Part shown: in pieces, positions 34,758-42,198 of the stretch
Numbering within the stretch: position 1 is the stretch's first letter
Layout: each line of letters starts with the position of its first letter
Assembly (NCBI GenBank): GCA_002731275.1
Contig: PCBK01000083.1
Span: forward strand, 1 to 45,956
Origin: Deltaproteobacteria bacterium
Lineage (GTDB): Bacteria; Myxococcota_C; UBA6777
DNA: 45,956 nt
Reading direction: 5' to 3'
Notes under the pieces: model-generated
What the model was told of the DNA's origin: nothing
What the model saw: only the letters and a program-made list of their open reading frames with translations
Database searches by the model: none
Program-made: the position numbers and the translations under genes

Positions 34758-35789
34758 TCAACGTGACACACGGTACACTTTGGGGATGCCTTGTGTCCCT
34801 CCAACACTCGCGAGTAGCATATCCCCATTCACAAACACGTTCAAATTTACAGGCAAATCAAGGCCAGCTGCGATCACAACGCTGCCATTCTCATCCCCCC
34901 TTACCAGCTTCCCTGCACCTGTATCTGCGACCCACACACCACCTTCATCATCAACAGCCAATCCCTCAGGGTTGCTCCAATTGTACGAGAATTGCTTTTT
35001 GATGTTGCCTTTTTGATCTCGAAGGGTCACCTGACCTGGCTCTGTCCCGCTTGGACCTTGCTCACTCAACCAGATGTGACCATTCTCAAGTACGTGCAAG
35101 TCAAACGGGTTTTGTAAGCCTCCAAACAACGACGTCGGGGCCTGCCCCTTGTTGAGCTTTTGCACCATCCCAGCGTAAGAGACAGTGTACAACTCGCCAC
35201 TCTTTGTCATCGATAGATTCCACGGTGACGTCGCCTGAAAGCTCTCCACAAGCTGCAGCTTTTCGTCGAACTTCATCACCTGATTCTTTTGTAAGTCACA
35301 CACATAAAGGTAACCCTCTCTCCATTCGAGTCCACCTGGAAAAGACACTGGAAGTGATAGCTGTTCAGGTGGGGAGCGATAGGGAGGTGCGAGCCGGTAG
35401 ACAGCCTTTACGCCAACACGATGTCGACCATATGTGTCTGAAAAGTAAAGGTTCTCTTTTGCGTCGACAGCGACACCATGACCCCCGGAAATATAATTGC
35501 CAAGTACACTCACTTTGTACACCCGCTTCTCTGGAACTTGTTCAACTCTTTTCTCAAGAGCGGCGTCCGAAAATGTCTCGTCGAGATCCCCCCGCATGTC
35601 TGGTATTGTCTTGTTCTCGTTGTCTTTCTCTCTTGCCTTCTCTTTCGCACCTGCTGACTCTAAGATAAATTCTCTGCGAACTTCATTCACAATCTCTGAC
35701 TTCGTACTACATGAAAAAGCAGACCATAACGTCACAAAAAGCAGACTCGTGACAAAAAAAGCTGACTCCCAATGACTCCTATGTACCAT
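34758..35789 (-). CDS. beta-propeller (NHL/SMP-30-like) lipoprotein
   Basis: A 343-residue predicted lipoprotein. Its N-terminus has a hydrophobic helix ending AFSC-STKSE, so acylation at that Cys is likely. A charged linker (about 30-85) leads to repeated blades: HGVAVDAKENLYFSDTYG, PGGLEWREGYLYVCDLQKNQVMKFD, NPFDLHVLENGHIWLSEQG, NPEGLAVDDEGGVWVADTGAGKLVR. This is the NHL/SMP-30-type six-bladed propeller pattern. GAGGAG lies eight bases before the start. It stands alone. A ligand-binding or enzyme role cannot be told apart. Confidence 0.8.
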   Translation of the reverse strand: MVHRSHWESAFFVTSLLFVTLWSAFSCSTKSEIVNEVRREFILESAGAKEKAREKDNENKTIPDMRGDLDETFSDAALEKRVEQVPEKRVYKVSVLGNYISGGHGVAVDAKENLYFSDTYGRHRVGVKAVYRLAPPYRSPPEQLSLPVSFPGGLEWREGYLYVCDLQKNQVMKFDEKLQLVESFQATSPWNLSMTKSGELYTVSYAGMVQKLNKGQAPTSLFGGLQNPFDLHVLENGHIWLSEQGPSGTEPGQVTLRDQKGNIKKQFSYNWSNPEGLAVDDEGGVWVADTGAGKLVRGDENGSVVIAAGLDLPVNLNVFVNGDMLLASVGGTQGIPKVYRVSR

Positions 35790-36111
35790 TTCTCTTTCTC
35801 CTCTCTTGATGCTCTTTACAACCGCGATAGCTTCGGAGAACACAACACAATCTCCTTTTCTTAACAACACAACCAGAACAACAGGGGCTGCTTGCTTCTT
35901 TCTATCCCTTTGTTTTGAGAGTCTTTGGAGAGGGCGTTATTTATCGCGAAGGTATCCAAAAATCCGAAGAGTGAGAGTGTTGGATGTACAATCGCCTTCA
36001 CCTACAACAAGGAAAAGTAGACGAGAGAGGGCAGTGGGTGGGGCCTCAGGCAAGGCATGAGGAGGAGGCATGGCAGGGCCATGTCGACGACGAATAACAA
36101 AGCCTGTGGTT
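35790..36111. other. intergenic region, nothing recognised
   Basis: A 322-bp gap between the propeller lipoprotein gene and the end of the D-glutamate operon, both on the minus strand. A 74-codon minus frame (35937-36161) overlaps the DUF1445 gene and has no ribosome binding site or similarity. The promoter of the lipoprotein gene should lie here. Confidence 0.45.
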
Positions 36112-36963
36112 TCAGCAGCAACCTTCTGTCTTCGTCTCATTTTCCGTATTCTTTTTTCCATCCGACGGCCTTAGAGCCTGGAAGGAGCTATTCTTTGTAT
36201 CTGTGATAAGCATATATCCAGGAGAATGTGTGATCGCGAAGGGAGGTTTGGCGTGTGCGATTGCGAGCTGTGGGGTCACACCACATGCCCAAAAAACCGG
36301 CGTCTCACCTGTGTACGTATGGACGGAGTCTCCAAAGTCTGGACACGTCAAAGACTTGATACCTATATCTTCTGGAGCACCTGCATGTACAGGGCCACCG
36401 TGGACTTGAGGGAATTGTTCCGTGACGTGATAGGCCTCTTCTACACGCGCGTTGGGTATGGGACGCATACTCACAACCATCTTGCCTTGGAATGCCCCTA
36501 CGCCTTCACAGGGGATATTTGTGATGTACATCGGTACATTACGACCTTCTTCGATGTGCCTGATTGGGAGCCCTGTATCTGAGAGAGCCTGCTCAAATGT
36601 AAAACTACATCCTATCAAAAAGCTCACAAGGTCATCCCGCCAGATATCCTGAAGCGTTCCAACTTCTGTCCAAGTTCCACCCTGAAAGAGCCTGTATTTT
36701 CCGAGATCTCTTCTCACATCGGCGGTCTTAGATAGTTCTTGTAGACGTGATTGACCCCGTGGAAGCTCCTCCAAAAGTGGACATGGTTTCGGGTTGCGTT
36801 GGCAGAATGTACGGAAATCATTGGTATATTCAGCAGGTAAGATCACGAGATTGACCTGTGTATAACCTGGACACAGACCTGCTGTTGGTCGTCGCCAGCG
36901 CCCTTCTCTGATCGCCTCTCTCGCCTCCTCTGGTGTCCAAGAAGAAGCTTCACCCTCTATCAT
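36112..36963 (-). CDS. D-glutamate cyclase family protein (DUF1445)
   Basis: A 283-residue member of the family once called DUF1445 (YcsI-like, 'putative hydro-lyase'), now named for D-glutamate cyclase. Motifs: GYTQVNLVILP, CPLLEELPRG, SFLIGCSFTFEQAL, RNVPMYITNIPC, GKMVVSMRPIP, HGGPVHAGAPEDIGI, PVFWACGVTPQLAIAHAKPPFAITHSPGYMLITD. It corresponds to the N-terminal half of animal mitochondrial DGLUCY, which turns D-Glu into 5-oxo-D-proline. The start at 36963 overlaps the murD stop as ATGA with AAGGAG eight bases upstream; an ATG at 36987 is less likely. It is the last gene of the murL-murD operon. The C-terminal KKNTENETKTEGCC tail is unusual. Confidence 0.9.
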   Translation of the reverse strand: MIEGEASSWTPEEAREAIREGRWRRPTAGLCPGYTQVNLVILPAEYTNDFRTFCQRNPKPCPLLEELPRGQSRLQELSKTADVRRDLGKYRLFQGGTWTEVGTLQDIWRDDLVSFLIGCSFTFEQALSDTGLPIRHIEEGRNVPMYITNIPCEGVGAFQGKMVVSMRPIPNARVEEAYHVTEQFPQVHGGPVHAGAPEDIGIKSLTCPDFGDSVHTYTGETPVFWACGVTPQLAIAHAKPPFAITHSPGYMLITDTKNSSFQALRPSDGKKNTENETKTEGCC

Positions 36964-38339
36964 GATTGTGTCTCCTTCTTGGCGCATCCTGTGAGCTTCG
37001 CAAAGACCTCTCCGCGCTCCTGGAAATTCTTGAATTGGTGGTAACTTGGCGCTGCTGGAGATAACAAGACGACACCTCCCTCATCTGTACAAGAGAGCGC
37101 TTTGGTGACAGCCTCTTCGAGGCTTTGTGTACGCTCCAACAAAAAGGGAACGCCACCTTCGAGTGCTGCCCCACGATGTAAGAGGTCTTCTGCGATGCGT
37201 GAACCTGTGTCAGGCATCGTGATCACGGCATGGATGGGCGTAGATAACAATGATTCGACAAGGGGCGTTACATCAAGCTGTCTATCATATCCCCCGACGA
37301 GCAATGTTATCGGCCTGTGACGATAAGCATCCATCGCTGCGATCGCTGATTGGGGCGTCGTTGAGATGCTGTCGTCGATAAATAAACGCCCATCACGTTC
37401 ACCGATAGGCATCAACCGATGGGCCAATCCACGAAATGAAGGGAGTGATTGAACAGCTTCTTGCCAGGGGATAGAGAGCGCCTCAAGGACGGACAAGGCC
37501 GCACATACATTTGCCCAATTATGAGCGCCTCGCAAGGACAGCAAAGATCCTGGTACTGCGAGCATGTCACCCTTATAGATCCCGTCTTCTCGAACGTGAA
37601 AACCTTCTTCCGTCATATAGTAATATGGATTTGTCCAAACATTGGGCATTTGGCTCGTTTGGGCGTCTTGTCCGTTGAGGATGGTGATCCCGTCTGAACG
37701 CATATGGTTGAAAAGTTTGGTCTTGTCGCGAAAGTATGACTCCACATCACCATGCCAATTCAGATGCTCGGGATACAAGTTCAATAATACACCGATATCC
37801 GGTGCGCCTGTAAAATCGGATGTCTGGTAGCTCGACAACTCCACCACAAAGAAATCTGGTGGCTCAGGTGATTGGAAGTGCTGCAACAACGGCACTCCGA
37901 TGTTTCCGGCAAGTGTGACGGAGTGTCCTGCTGCTTCCAGCAAAAACGCGATCAAGGAAGATGTCGTACTCTTGCCCTTTGTACCGGTGACACAGATCGT
38001 CTTCTGTGTTGGGTGGTTGGCAAACCAGATATTCGTCGCGGATGTAAAGACCGTCCCTTGCTCCTTTGCGGCTTCGACGGCTGGAATATATGGTGTGATT
38101 CCCGGTGACTTGATCACGACCTCAAAGTCTGAAAGTGACGACAACACACGTGCGCCTGTGAGCACCTCACAATGTTCCGAAGACAGGCGCGGATGTGCCG
38201 ACATATCAATCTCTTTGTCGTTGAGGATGGTTACCTCAAGTGAGGGAAGTTTCTCCTGTAGCACCTCAAGGGTCGCCTGCCCCTCCCTACCAAAACCCCA
38301 GATCGCGACACGACGTTGTGATAATTCAGAGAGCAGCAT
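36960..38339 (-). CDS. murD: UDP-N-acetylmuramoyl-alanine:glutamate ligase, probably L-Glu-using (MurD2 type)
   Basis: A 459-residue Mur ligase with RVAIWGFGREGQATLEVL, the ATP loop ICVTGTKGKSTTSSLI (about 115-130), VVELSSYQTSDF, NLYPEHLNWHGDVESYFRDKTKLF and the closing LLSPAAPSYHQFKNFQERGEVF. Canonical MurD adds D-Glu to UDP-MurNAc-L-Ala. The overlapping murL gene implies that this one adds L-Glu, as Xanthomonas MurD2 does; sequence alone does not prove this. The ATG at 38339 has GAGGAA seven bases upstream and overlaps the murL stop by 14 bases; a TTG 27 bases upstream is less likely. Confidence 0.9.
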   Translation of the reverse strand: MLLSELSQRRVAIWGFGREGQATLEVLQEKLPSLEVTILNDKEIDMSAHPRLSSEHCEVLTGARVLSSLSDFEVVIKSPGITPYIPAVEAAKEQGTVFTSATNIWFANHPTQKTICVTGTKGKSTTSSLIAFLLEAAGHSVTLAGNIGVPLLQHFQSPEPPDFFVVELSSYQTSDFTGAPDIGVLLNLYPEHLNWHGDVESYFRDKTKLFNHMRSDGITILNGQDAQTSQMPNVWTNPYYYMTEEGFHVREDGIYKGDMLAVPGSLLSLRGAHNWANVCAALSVLEALSIPWQEAVQSLPSFRGLAHRLMPIGERDGRLFIDDSISTTPQSAIAAMDAYRHRPITLLVGGYDRQLDVTPLVESLLSTPIHAVITMPDTGSRIAEDLLHRGAALEGGVPFLLERTQSLEEAVTKALSCTDEGGVVLLSPAAPSYHQFKNFQERGEVFAKLTGCAKKETQS

Positions 38340-39690
38340 GGAATCGTTCCTCAAAGTAAGGCTCAAGGTGGTGTGCTTGAGAAGGTGTCAGCATACGTTC
38401 AATCAACGCAGATGGATCTTCAACCTGCGGTAGAACCTGCTCAATAAAGCGCTTGACCAGGAGAGCATCCTTCCACTCATCACGTGTCGCGAGCTGACAA
38501 AATGCCGCCACACACTCCTCGACCTCTCCGACACACTCAAAAGGTTTGTGACCTGATACGCCGATTAACTCGTCAAATCCTTCCTGTTGCGTAGGCATGT
38601 CGAGCAGATTGGCGCCGTATATCGCGAGCAGAGCTTCCTTGGCTAAGGCCGGCGCGATCGCCAAAAACGTAAAGCGACACTTCGGACAATCGAGACACCA
38701 TCTCGTCTCAGGCGCCGTCTTCACCAAACGAAAAGCTTTGTTGCAGCTCGTGAAGACACTGTGATACTGAGGATATCGTGCAAATAGCTGTGCGATATGT
38801 AATTCTGAGAGCGGACGCAGGAACGAAAAGTACCGAAACGTACCAAGCCCTTCTTTGGACCAAAACGCATGCAGATCACGCTCGAAGGTCAGACTCTTGC
38901 TGTACTGGTGGTTGACCTCAAAGCCATCTTCTCGCTCAAAGTTCCCTACGTTGGCCGAACGCTCATTGGAAAGCGCGGCACGATCAAAACCATACAGGAC
39001 GGAGGAGACCGCGAGCACAAACGCGATGATCGCTGAAATGGGTACGTGGCCGTTGTAAGCCCCCTGCTTGTTCAACGCAAACAGATGGGGATCCAGCGCC
39101 CTCTTCACGATGATATGCTCGACACCTGATACCCCTGCGACGTCGACGATTGGTTTGTGTGCTCCGATCGAGAACAACACCATCGGCTCATCTGCCTGCT
39201 TCAGTGCCTCTATTGTTACCAGCGAATCCTTACCACCTCCGACTGGAACGGCCGTCTTCCGTGGTAATGGACATGACACGACGTCTCTCTCAAGCCCTTC
39301 TTCAAAGGGAAAAGAGAGCGTTTGGTGGAGATTCAAGCCATTGATGTGTGCAAATTCACCGAGACCATGAAGGTAAATCTTCTCGAAGAAGGACGCCGCA
39401 TCTTTTGTCAAAGGTCCCGTCTCAACGACGATATTCTTGGGGACAGCCGCTTTGTAGTAACTGATCCCGGCCATCAAATGAAGCTGTGCCAGGCTCCGAT
39501 CAAGTGCAGCACGACGAGCATCATCAAGCGGAAGCATCGAACCTTCAAAGGTGAATCTCTCTGTGAAGGTGTGCTGATCATCAAAAGCATAGTGAAGTGA
39601 GGCGATAGCGTGCGTTTCGTCGAAGTCATAGGAGACAAAGCGGAACGTCTCGACGCTCGCAGGATCAAATGAAGGCATCTCTTGTGCCAT
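38326..39690 (-). CDS. murL: UDP-MurNAc-L-Ala-L-Glu epimerase
   Basis: A 454-residue protein I assign to MurL. It inverts the terminal L-Glu of UDP-MurNAc-L-Ala-L-Glu using ATP, giving the D-Glu peptide precursor. Visible landmarks are the PP-loop-like AVPVGGGKDSLVTIEAL (about 147-163), VLFSIGAHKPI, GHVPISAIIAFVLAVSSVLYGFDRAALSNERSANVGN (to residue 250), NHQYSKSLTFE and WCLDCPKC (331-338), possibly a metal site. It is overlapped by murD and preceded by four bases after the GLUCM_C-type gene. AGAGGA lies nine bases before the start. The name comes from my recollection of the Xanthomonas MurD2-MurL pair. Confidence 0.88.
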   Translation of the reverse strand: MAQEMPSFDPASVETFRFVSYDFDETHAIASLHYAFDDQHTFTERFTFEGSMLPLDDARRAALDRSLAQLHLMAGISYYKAAVPKNIVVETGPLTKDAASFFEKIYLHGLGEFAHINGLNLHQTLSFPFEEGLERDVVSCPLPRKTAVPVGGGKDSLVTIEALKQADEPMVLFSIGAHKPIVDVAGVSGVEHIIVKRALDPHLFALNKQGAYNGHVPISAIIAFVLAVSSVLYGFDRAALSNERSANVGNFEREDGFEVNHQYSKSLTFERDLHAFWSKEGLGTFRYFSFLRPLSELHIAQLFARYPQYHSVFTSCNKAFRLVKTAPETRWCLDCPKCRFTFLAIAPALAKEALLAIYGANLLDMPTQQEGFDELIGVSGHKPFECVGEVEECVAAFCQLATRDEWKDALLVKRFIEQVLPQVEDPSALIERMLTPSQAHHLEPYFEERFHAAL

Positions 39691-39694
39691 ACGC

Positions 39695-40972
39695 TTATTC
39701 CTCTTGGTTGGAAGATCCTTTACAGATCATGTACATCTCGTCCATTATCGGTGCATGAACAGCCTCCCAATCGAGTCCATCAACACAAAGCCTTTGTTCA
39801 CCGCTGACTCCATCAACAGCCGGACCTTCATACACCATCCGTTCCAATATACGCTCACTGACCTCTCGTGTTAAATTTCCGGCGATCTTCTCACCCTCTC
39901 CACACATCAAGGCGATCGCTGCCGCAAGCGCTGCACCGCCCCAATTCGAGACACCACACACCATCAACGCGTCGGCCTCCACACAACAATGAATCGTTTC
40001 TCCGTGAGGGACGTACGCAGCGACTTCTTCTCTGTCCAGGCATCCCATCCCCAACTCGTTGCCACCGTCGCCAATACCGACACGATACCAGCCATATTCA
40101 GACGTGAACAGATGATGCAACGGGGTTGTAAATGCGGATATATCCTCCCCTCTCATATTCCGACAATGGCCGTGCTGACCTGGTCCCACACGTTCAATCG
40201 ATATGACATGGGTGAGAGGGGACGCAAAAGATGACCAATGCGAAGAATACGGATTTGGGGAGGGCGAGTTTCCACTCGCCCCTGATTGTCGGGCTTCGCT
40301 TGCCCCTGATTGTCGGGCTTCGCTTGCCCCTGGCTGCATCGCTTCGCTTGCCCCTGATTGTCGCGCTTCGCTTGCCCCTGACTGCCTCGCTTCGCTTGCC
40401 CCTGACTGTCGGGCTTCGTTCGCCTCTGACTGCCTCGCTTCGTTTACCCTTGGCTGTCGCGCTTCGTTTACCCTTGGCTGTCGCGCTTCGCTTGCCTCTG
40501 ACTGCTGGACCGCTGACTGTTGCGCCTCTGACTGTCGCGCTTCGCTTTCCCTTGGCTCTTCGCGTGTTATCACGTCAATGGGGATGCTCTCCAGAAGCCC
40601 TGTTGCCGCAAGGCTGGCTTTCAATGTGCCTTCGCAATGGGTGTCTGTGACAAGGCGCACTTTCATCCCCAGCGCATGAAGGCTTGTCGCGAGCACAACG
40701 GCACCAAGGGGACCATCTGTCTCTGCCGCGCCTTGTATGATCTTTCCGTGCAGTGTGGCTTTTGCGTGTGGGATAAAGAATCCCGTGATGATCGCGATGT
40801 GGGGAGAGACTGTGCGGACGATATGTTCTGCTGCCTGACGTAATTGTCCTCTTGTCTTCTTAGCGGCCCAAGACATCCCACGGTTCTCTGTGTGGCGATG
40901 ACAGAGGGTTTCAAGTTGCGCAATGCGCTCTGTGATGTCGGGAGTACAGGTGTCTTTGTATGACGACTTCAT
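39695..40972 (-). CDS. D-glutamate cyclase C-terminal-domain protein (DUF4392) with repeat insert
   Basis: A 425-residue protein of the DUF4392/GLUCM_C family. HIAIITGFFIPHAKATLHGKIIQGAAETDGPLGAVVLA (58-95) and VISIERVGPGQHGHCRNMRGEDISAFTTPLHHLF…YRVGIGDGGNELGMG (256-310) are the two conserved blocks. This family forms the C-terminal half of animal D-glutamate cyclase; bacterial members are often stand-alone. Residues 140-235 between the blocks are an in-frame low-complexity insert of about a dozen octapeptides like SEARQSGA. AAGGAG is placed six to seven bases before the ATG. It is the first gene of the murL-murD-DUF1445 operon. Whether it works alone or with the DUF1445 protein is unknown. 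Confidence 0.88.
   Translation of the reverse strand: MKSSYKDTCTPDITERIAQLETLCHRHTENRGMSWAAKKTRGQLRQAAEHIVRTVSPHIAIITGFFIPHAKATLHGKIIQGAAETDGPLGAVVLATSLHALGMKVRLVTDTHCEGTLKASLAATGLLESIPIDVITREEPRESEARQSEAQQSAVQQSEASEARQPRVNEARQPRVNEARQSEANEARQSGASEARQSGASEARQSGASEAMQPGASEARQSGASEARQSGASGNSPSPNPYSSHWSSFASPLTHVISIERVGPGQHGHCRNMRGEDISAFTTPLHHLFTSEYGWYRVGIGDGGNELGMGCLDREEVAAYVPHGETIHCCVEADALMVCGVSNWGGAALAAAIALMCGEGEKIAGNLTREVSERILERMVYEGPAVDGVSGEQRLCVDGLDWEAVHAPIMDEMYMICKGSSNQEE
40262..40555. repeat. in-frame 24-bp minisatellite
   Basis: About a dozen tandem units like CGCTTGCCCCTGATTGTCGG plus GCTT lie inside the DUF4392 gene. They are more uniform at the low-coordinate end and more diverged at the other. 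A unit length of 24 keeps the reading frame, so copy number can change without breaking the gene. At its low-coordinate edge is the hairpin GGGCGAGT-TTCC-ACTCGCCC (40262-40281), with the same arm and loop sizes as the repeat array at 5149-5325. Confidence 0.9.
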
Positions 40973-41167
40973 CAGCCGCTCCTTTTTTGGTCCATCAACG
41001 GATTGTTTGGCGTAGATGGATCACAAGAATCACTTGCAAGATCCAGGACGTCTTGTAACATGTATGGTGATGGGATACCACCTTTGACAACCACACCCAG
41101 GAGCTGATCCAGACAAAGGACAAACACATCCATATACACGATGTGATGGGACAAAAAGGATAGAACA

Positions 41168-42019
41168 ATGACAAAGGATAAGAAGAGCCTCCTCAACCAA
41201 TTCACAGAAGGCGTCAACAAAGGCATCAAACAAACAAGTGAAGCGGCCCAAATGGTCGGTGAAACTGTTATTGAGAGCGCACAGGCTGTTGGGAACACCA
41301 TTAACGACGGTGTCAACTCTGCCGGTACAACCGTCGAGAGAGGCGCACAGGCCATCTCCGAAAGCGCAAAACTGCTCGGTGAAACCGTCGTCGACGGGGT
41401 ACAGCGGATCGGAAAGGTGCTCTCTGATGGGGGGAACATCTTGCTCGAAGATATCAACGAAGCAGGTGCGTTTGTCGCCGATCAGGTGAACGGCAGTATC
41501 GGTGTTGTTCGGGATGGAGTGTACTACGTTGGTGGCAAAGCTGTCGAAGGGACCGTCGTCGTCAAAGACGGTGTCTTGAGTGTTGGCGAAACCATCGTGG
41601 GGAGCGTGATCAACACGAGCCGCTTTGTCACCGATAAGGCGTACAGGGACAGCGAAGGTATCCCATGGCTCAAAGAAGTGATCGAGACCAACAGGGAGAT
41701 CATCGCCTATCAAATCCAACAAAATCAACGCGCCATGGAGCTTCTCTACTACGCATCCCTTGGCAAAGAGCTCAACGAAGACGAACTTGAGATCGTCAGC
41801 AAACAGATCACAGACATGACCAAACTCGTCCCCGTCCTGGCGATCTTCTTACTCCCCGGTGGGACCGTGTTGCTCCCCATCCTAGCCAAACTCCTGCCTT
41901 GGGACATGATCCCCGATCTCAAACCACCCAAAGACGTCAACCTCGCTCCCCCCGAAGCGACACCCACCCCCGAAGCCGCTGCAGAGAGCCACCCCAACGC
42001 CACTGTCAAAGACGAATAG
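41168..42019 (+). CDS. membrane protein with amphipathic repeats and LETM1-like C-terminus
   Basis: A 283-residue protein. Residues 8-160 are repeats of roughly 11 residues with Gly/Ala/Val/Glu (AQMVGETVIESAQAVGNTINDG, AISESAKLLGETVVDGV), like amphipathic or LEA-type helices. Residues 220-251 (LVPVLAIFLLPGGTVLLPILAKLLPWDMIPDL) resemble the hydrophobic hairpin of LETM1-like proteins. A Pro/Glu-rich tail follows. No signal peptide is present. AAGGA sits seven bases before the start. It is divergent from the D-glutamate operon. The LETM1 link is tentative and the function unknown. Confidence 0.6.
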   Translation: MTKDKKSLLNQFTEGVNKGIKQTSEAAQMVGETVIESAQAVGNTINDGVNSAGTTVERGAQAISESAKLLGETVVDGVQRIGKVLSDGGNILLEDINEAGAFVADQVNGSIGVVRDGVYYVGGKAVEGTVVVKDGVLSVGETIVGSVINTSRFVTDKAYRDSEGIPWLKEVIETNREIIAYQIQQNQRAMELLYYASLGKELNEDELEIVSKQITDMTKLVPVLAIFLLPGGTVLLPILAKLLPWDMIPDLKPPKDVNLAPPEATPTPEAAAESHPNATVKDE

Positions 42020-42034
42020 ACTACAAACTGGATG

Positions 42035-42160
42035 TGACATTTTTCAGTAGGGTGTGTCTTGTGTCCGACTGTCGTATCGTTTTCCGCGGGGCGGGCCCTG
42101 TGTCCGACCATTGTGTTGTGTGATGCGACATTTTTTCAGTAGGGTCGGTGCCTTGTGTCC
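42035..42160. repeat. short direct repeats between convergent genes
   Basis: GACATTTTTCAGTAGGGT (42036-42053) recurs with one extra T around 42127-42145. Each copy is followed shortly by CTTGTGTCCGA, and a third TGTGTCCGA lies between them. CTACAAACTG flanks the gap on both sides (about 42021 and 42200). They fill most of the gap between the LETM1-like and kinase genes. They may be degraded mobile or REP-like units. Confidence 0.6.
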
Positions 42161-42198
42161 GAGCATTCTGCCATATACCTACTTTGAGGAAGGACCAC

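Noticed and set aside
38340-38366. Upstream TTG start for MurD
   Set aside because: It would lie deeper inside murL and lacks the well-placed GAGGAA that precedes the ATG at 38339.
37102-38433. Plus-strand frames opposite murD and murL
   Set aside because: They have no ribosome binding site or family resemblance; the minus-strand genes explain the open frames.
40203-40679. Plus-strand frame rich in repeated SLAPDCRA units
   Set aside because: It is the antisense shadow of the in-frame repeat in the DUF4392 gene. That gene has conserved blocks on both sides of the array.
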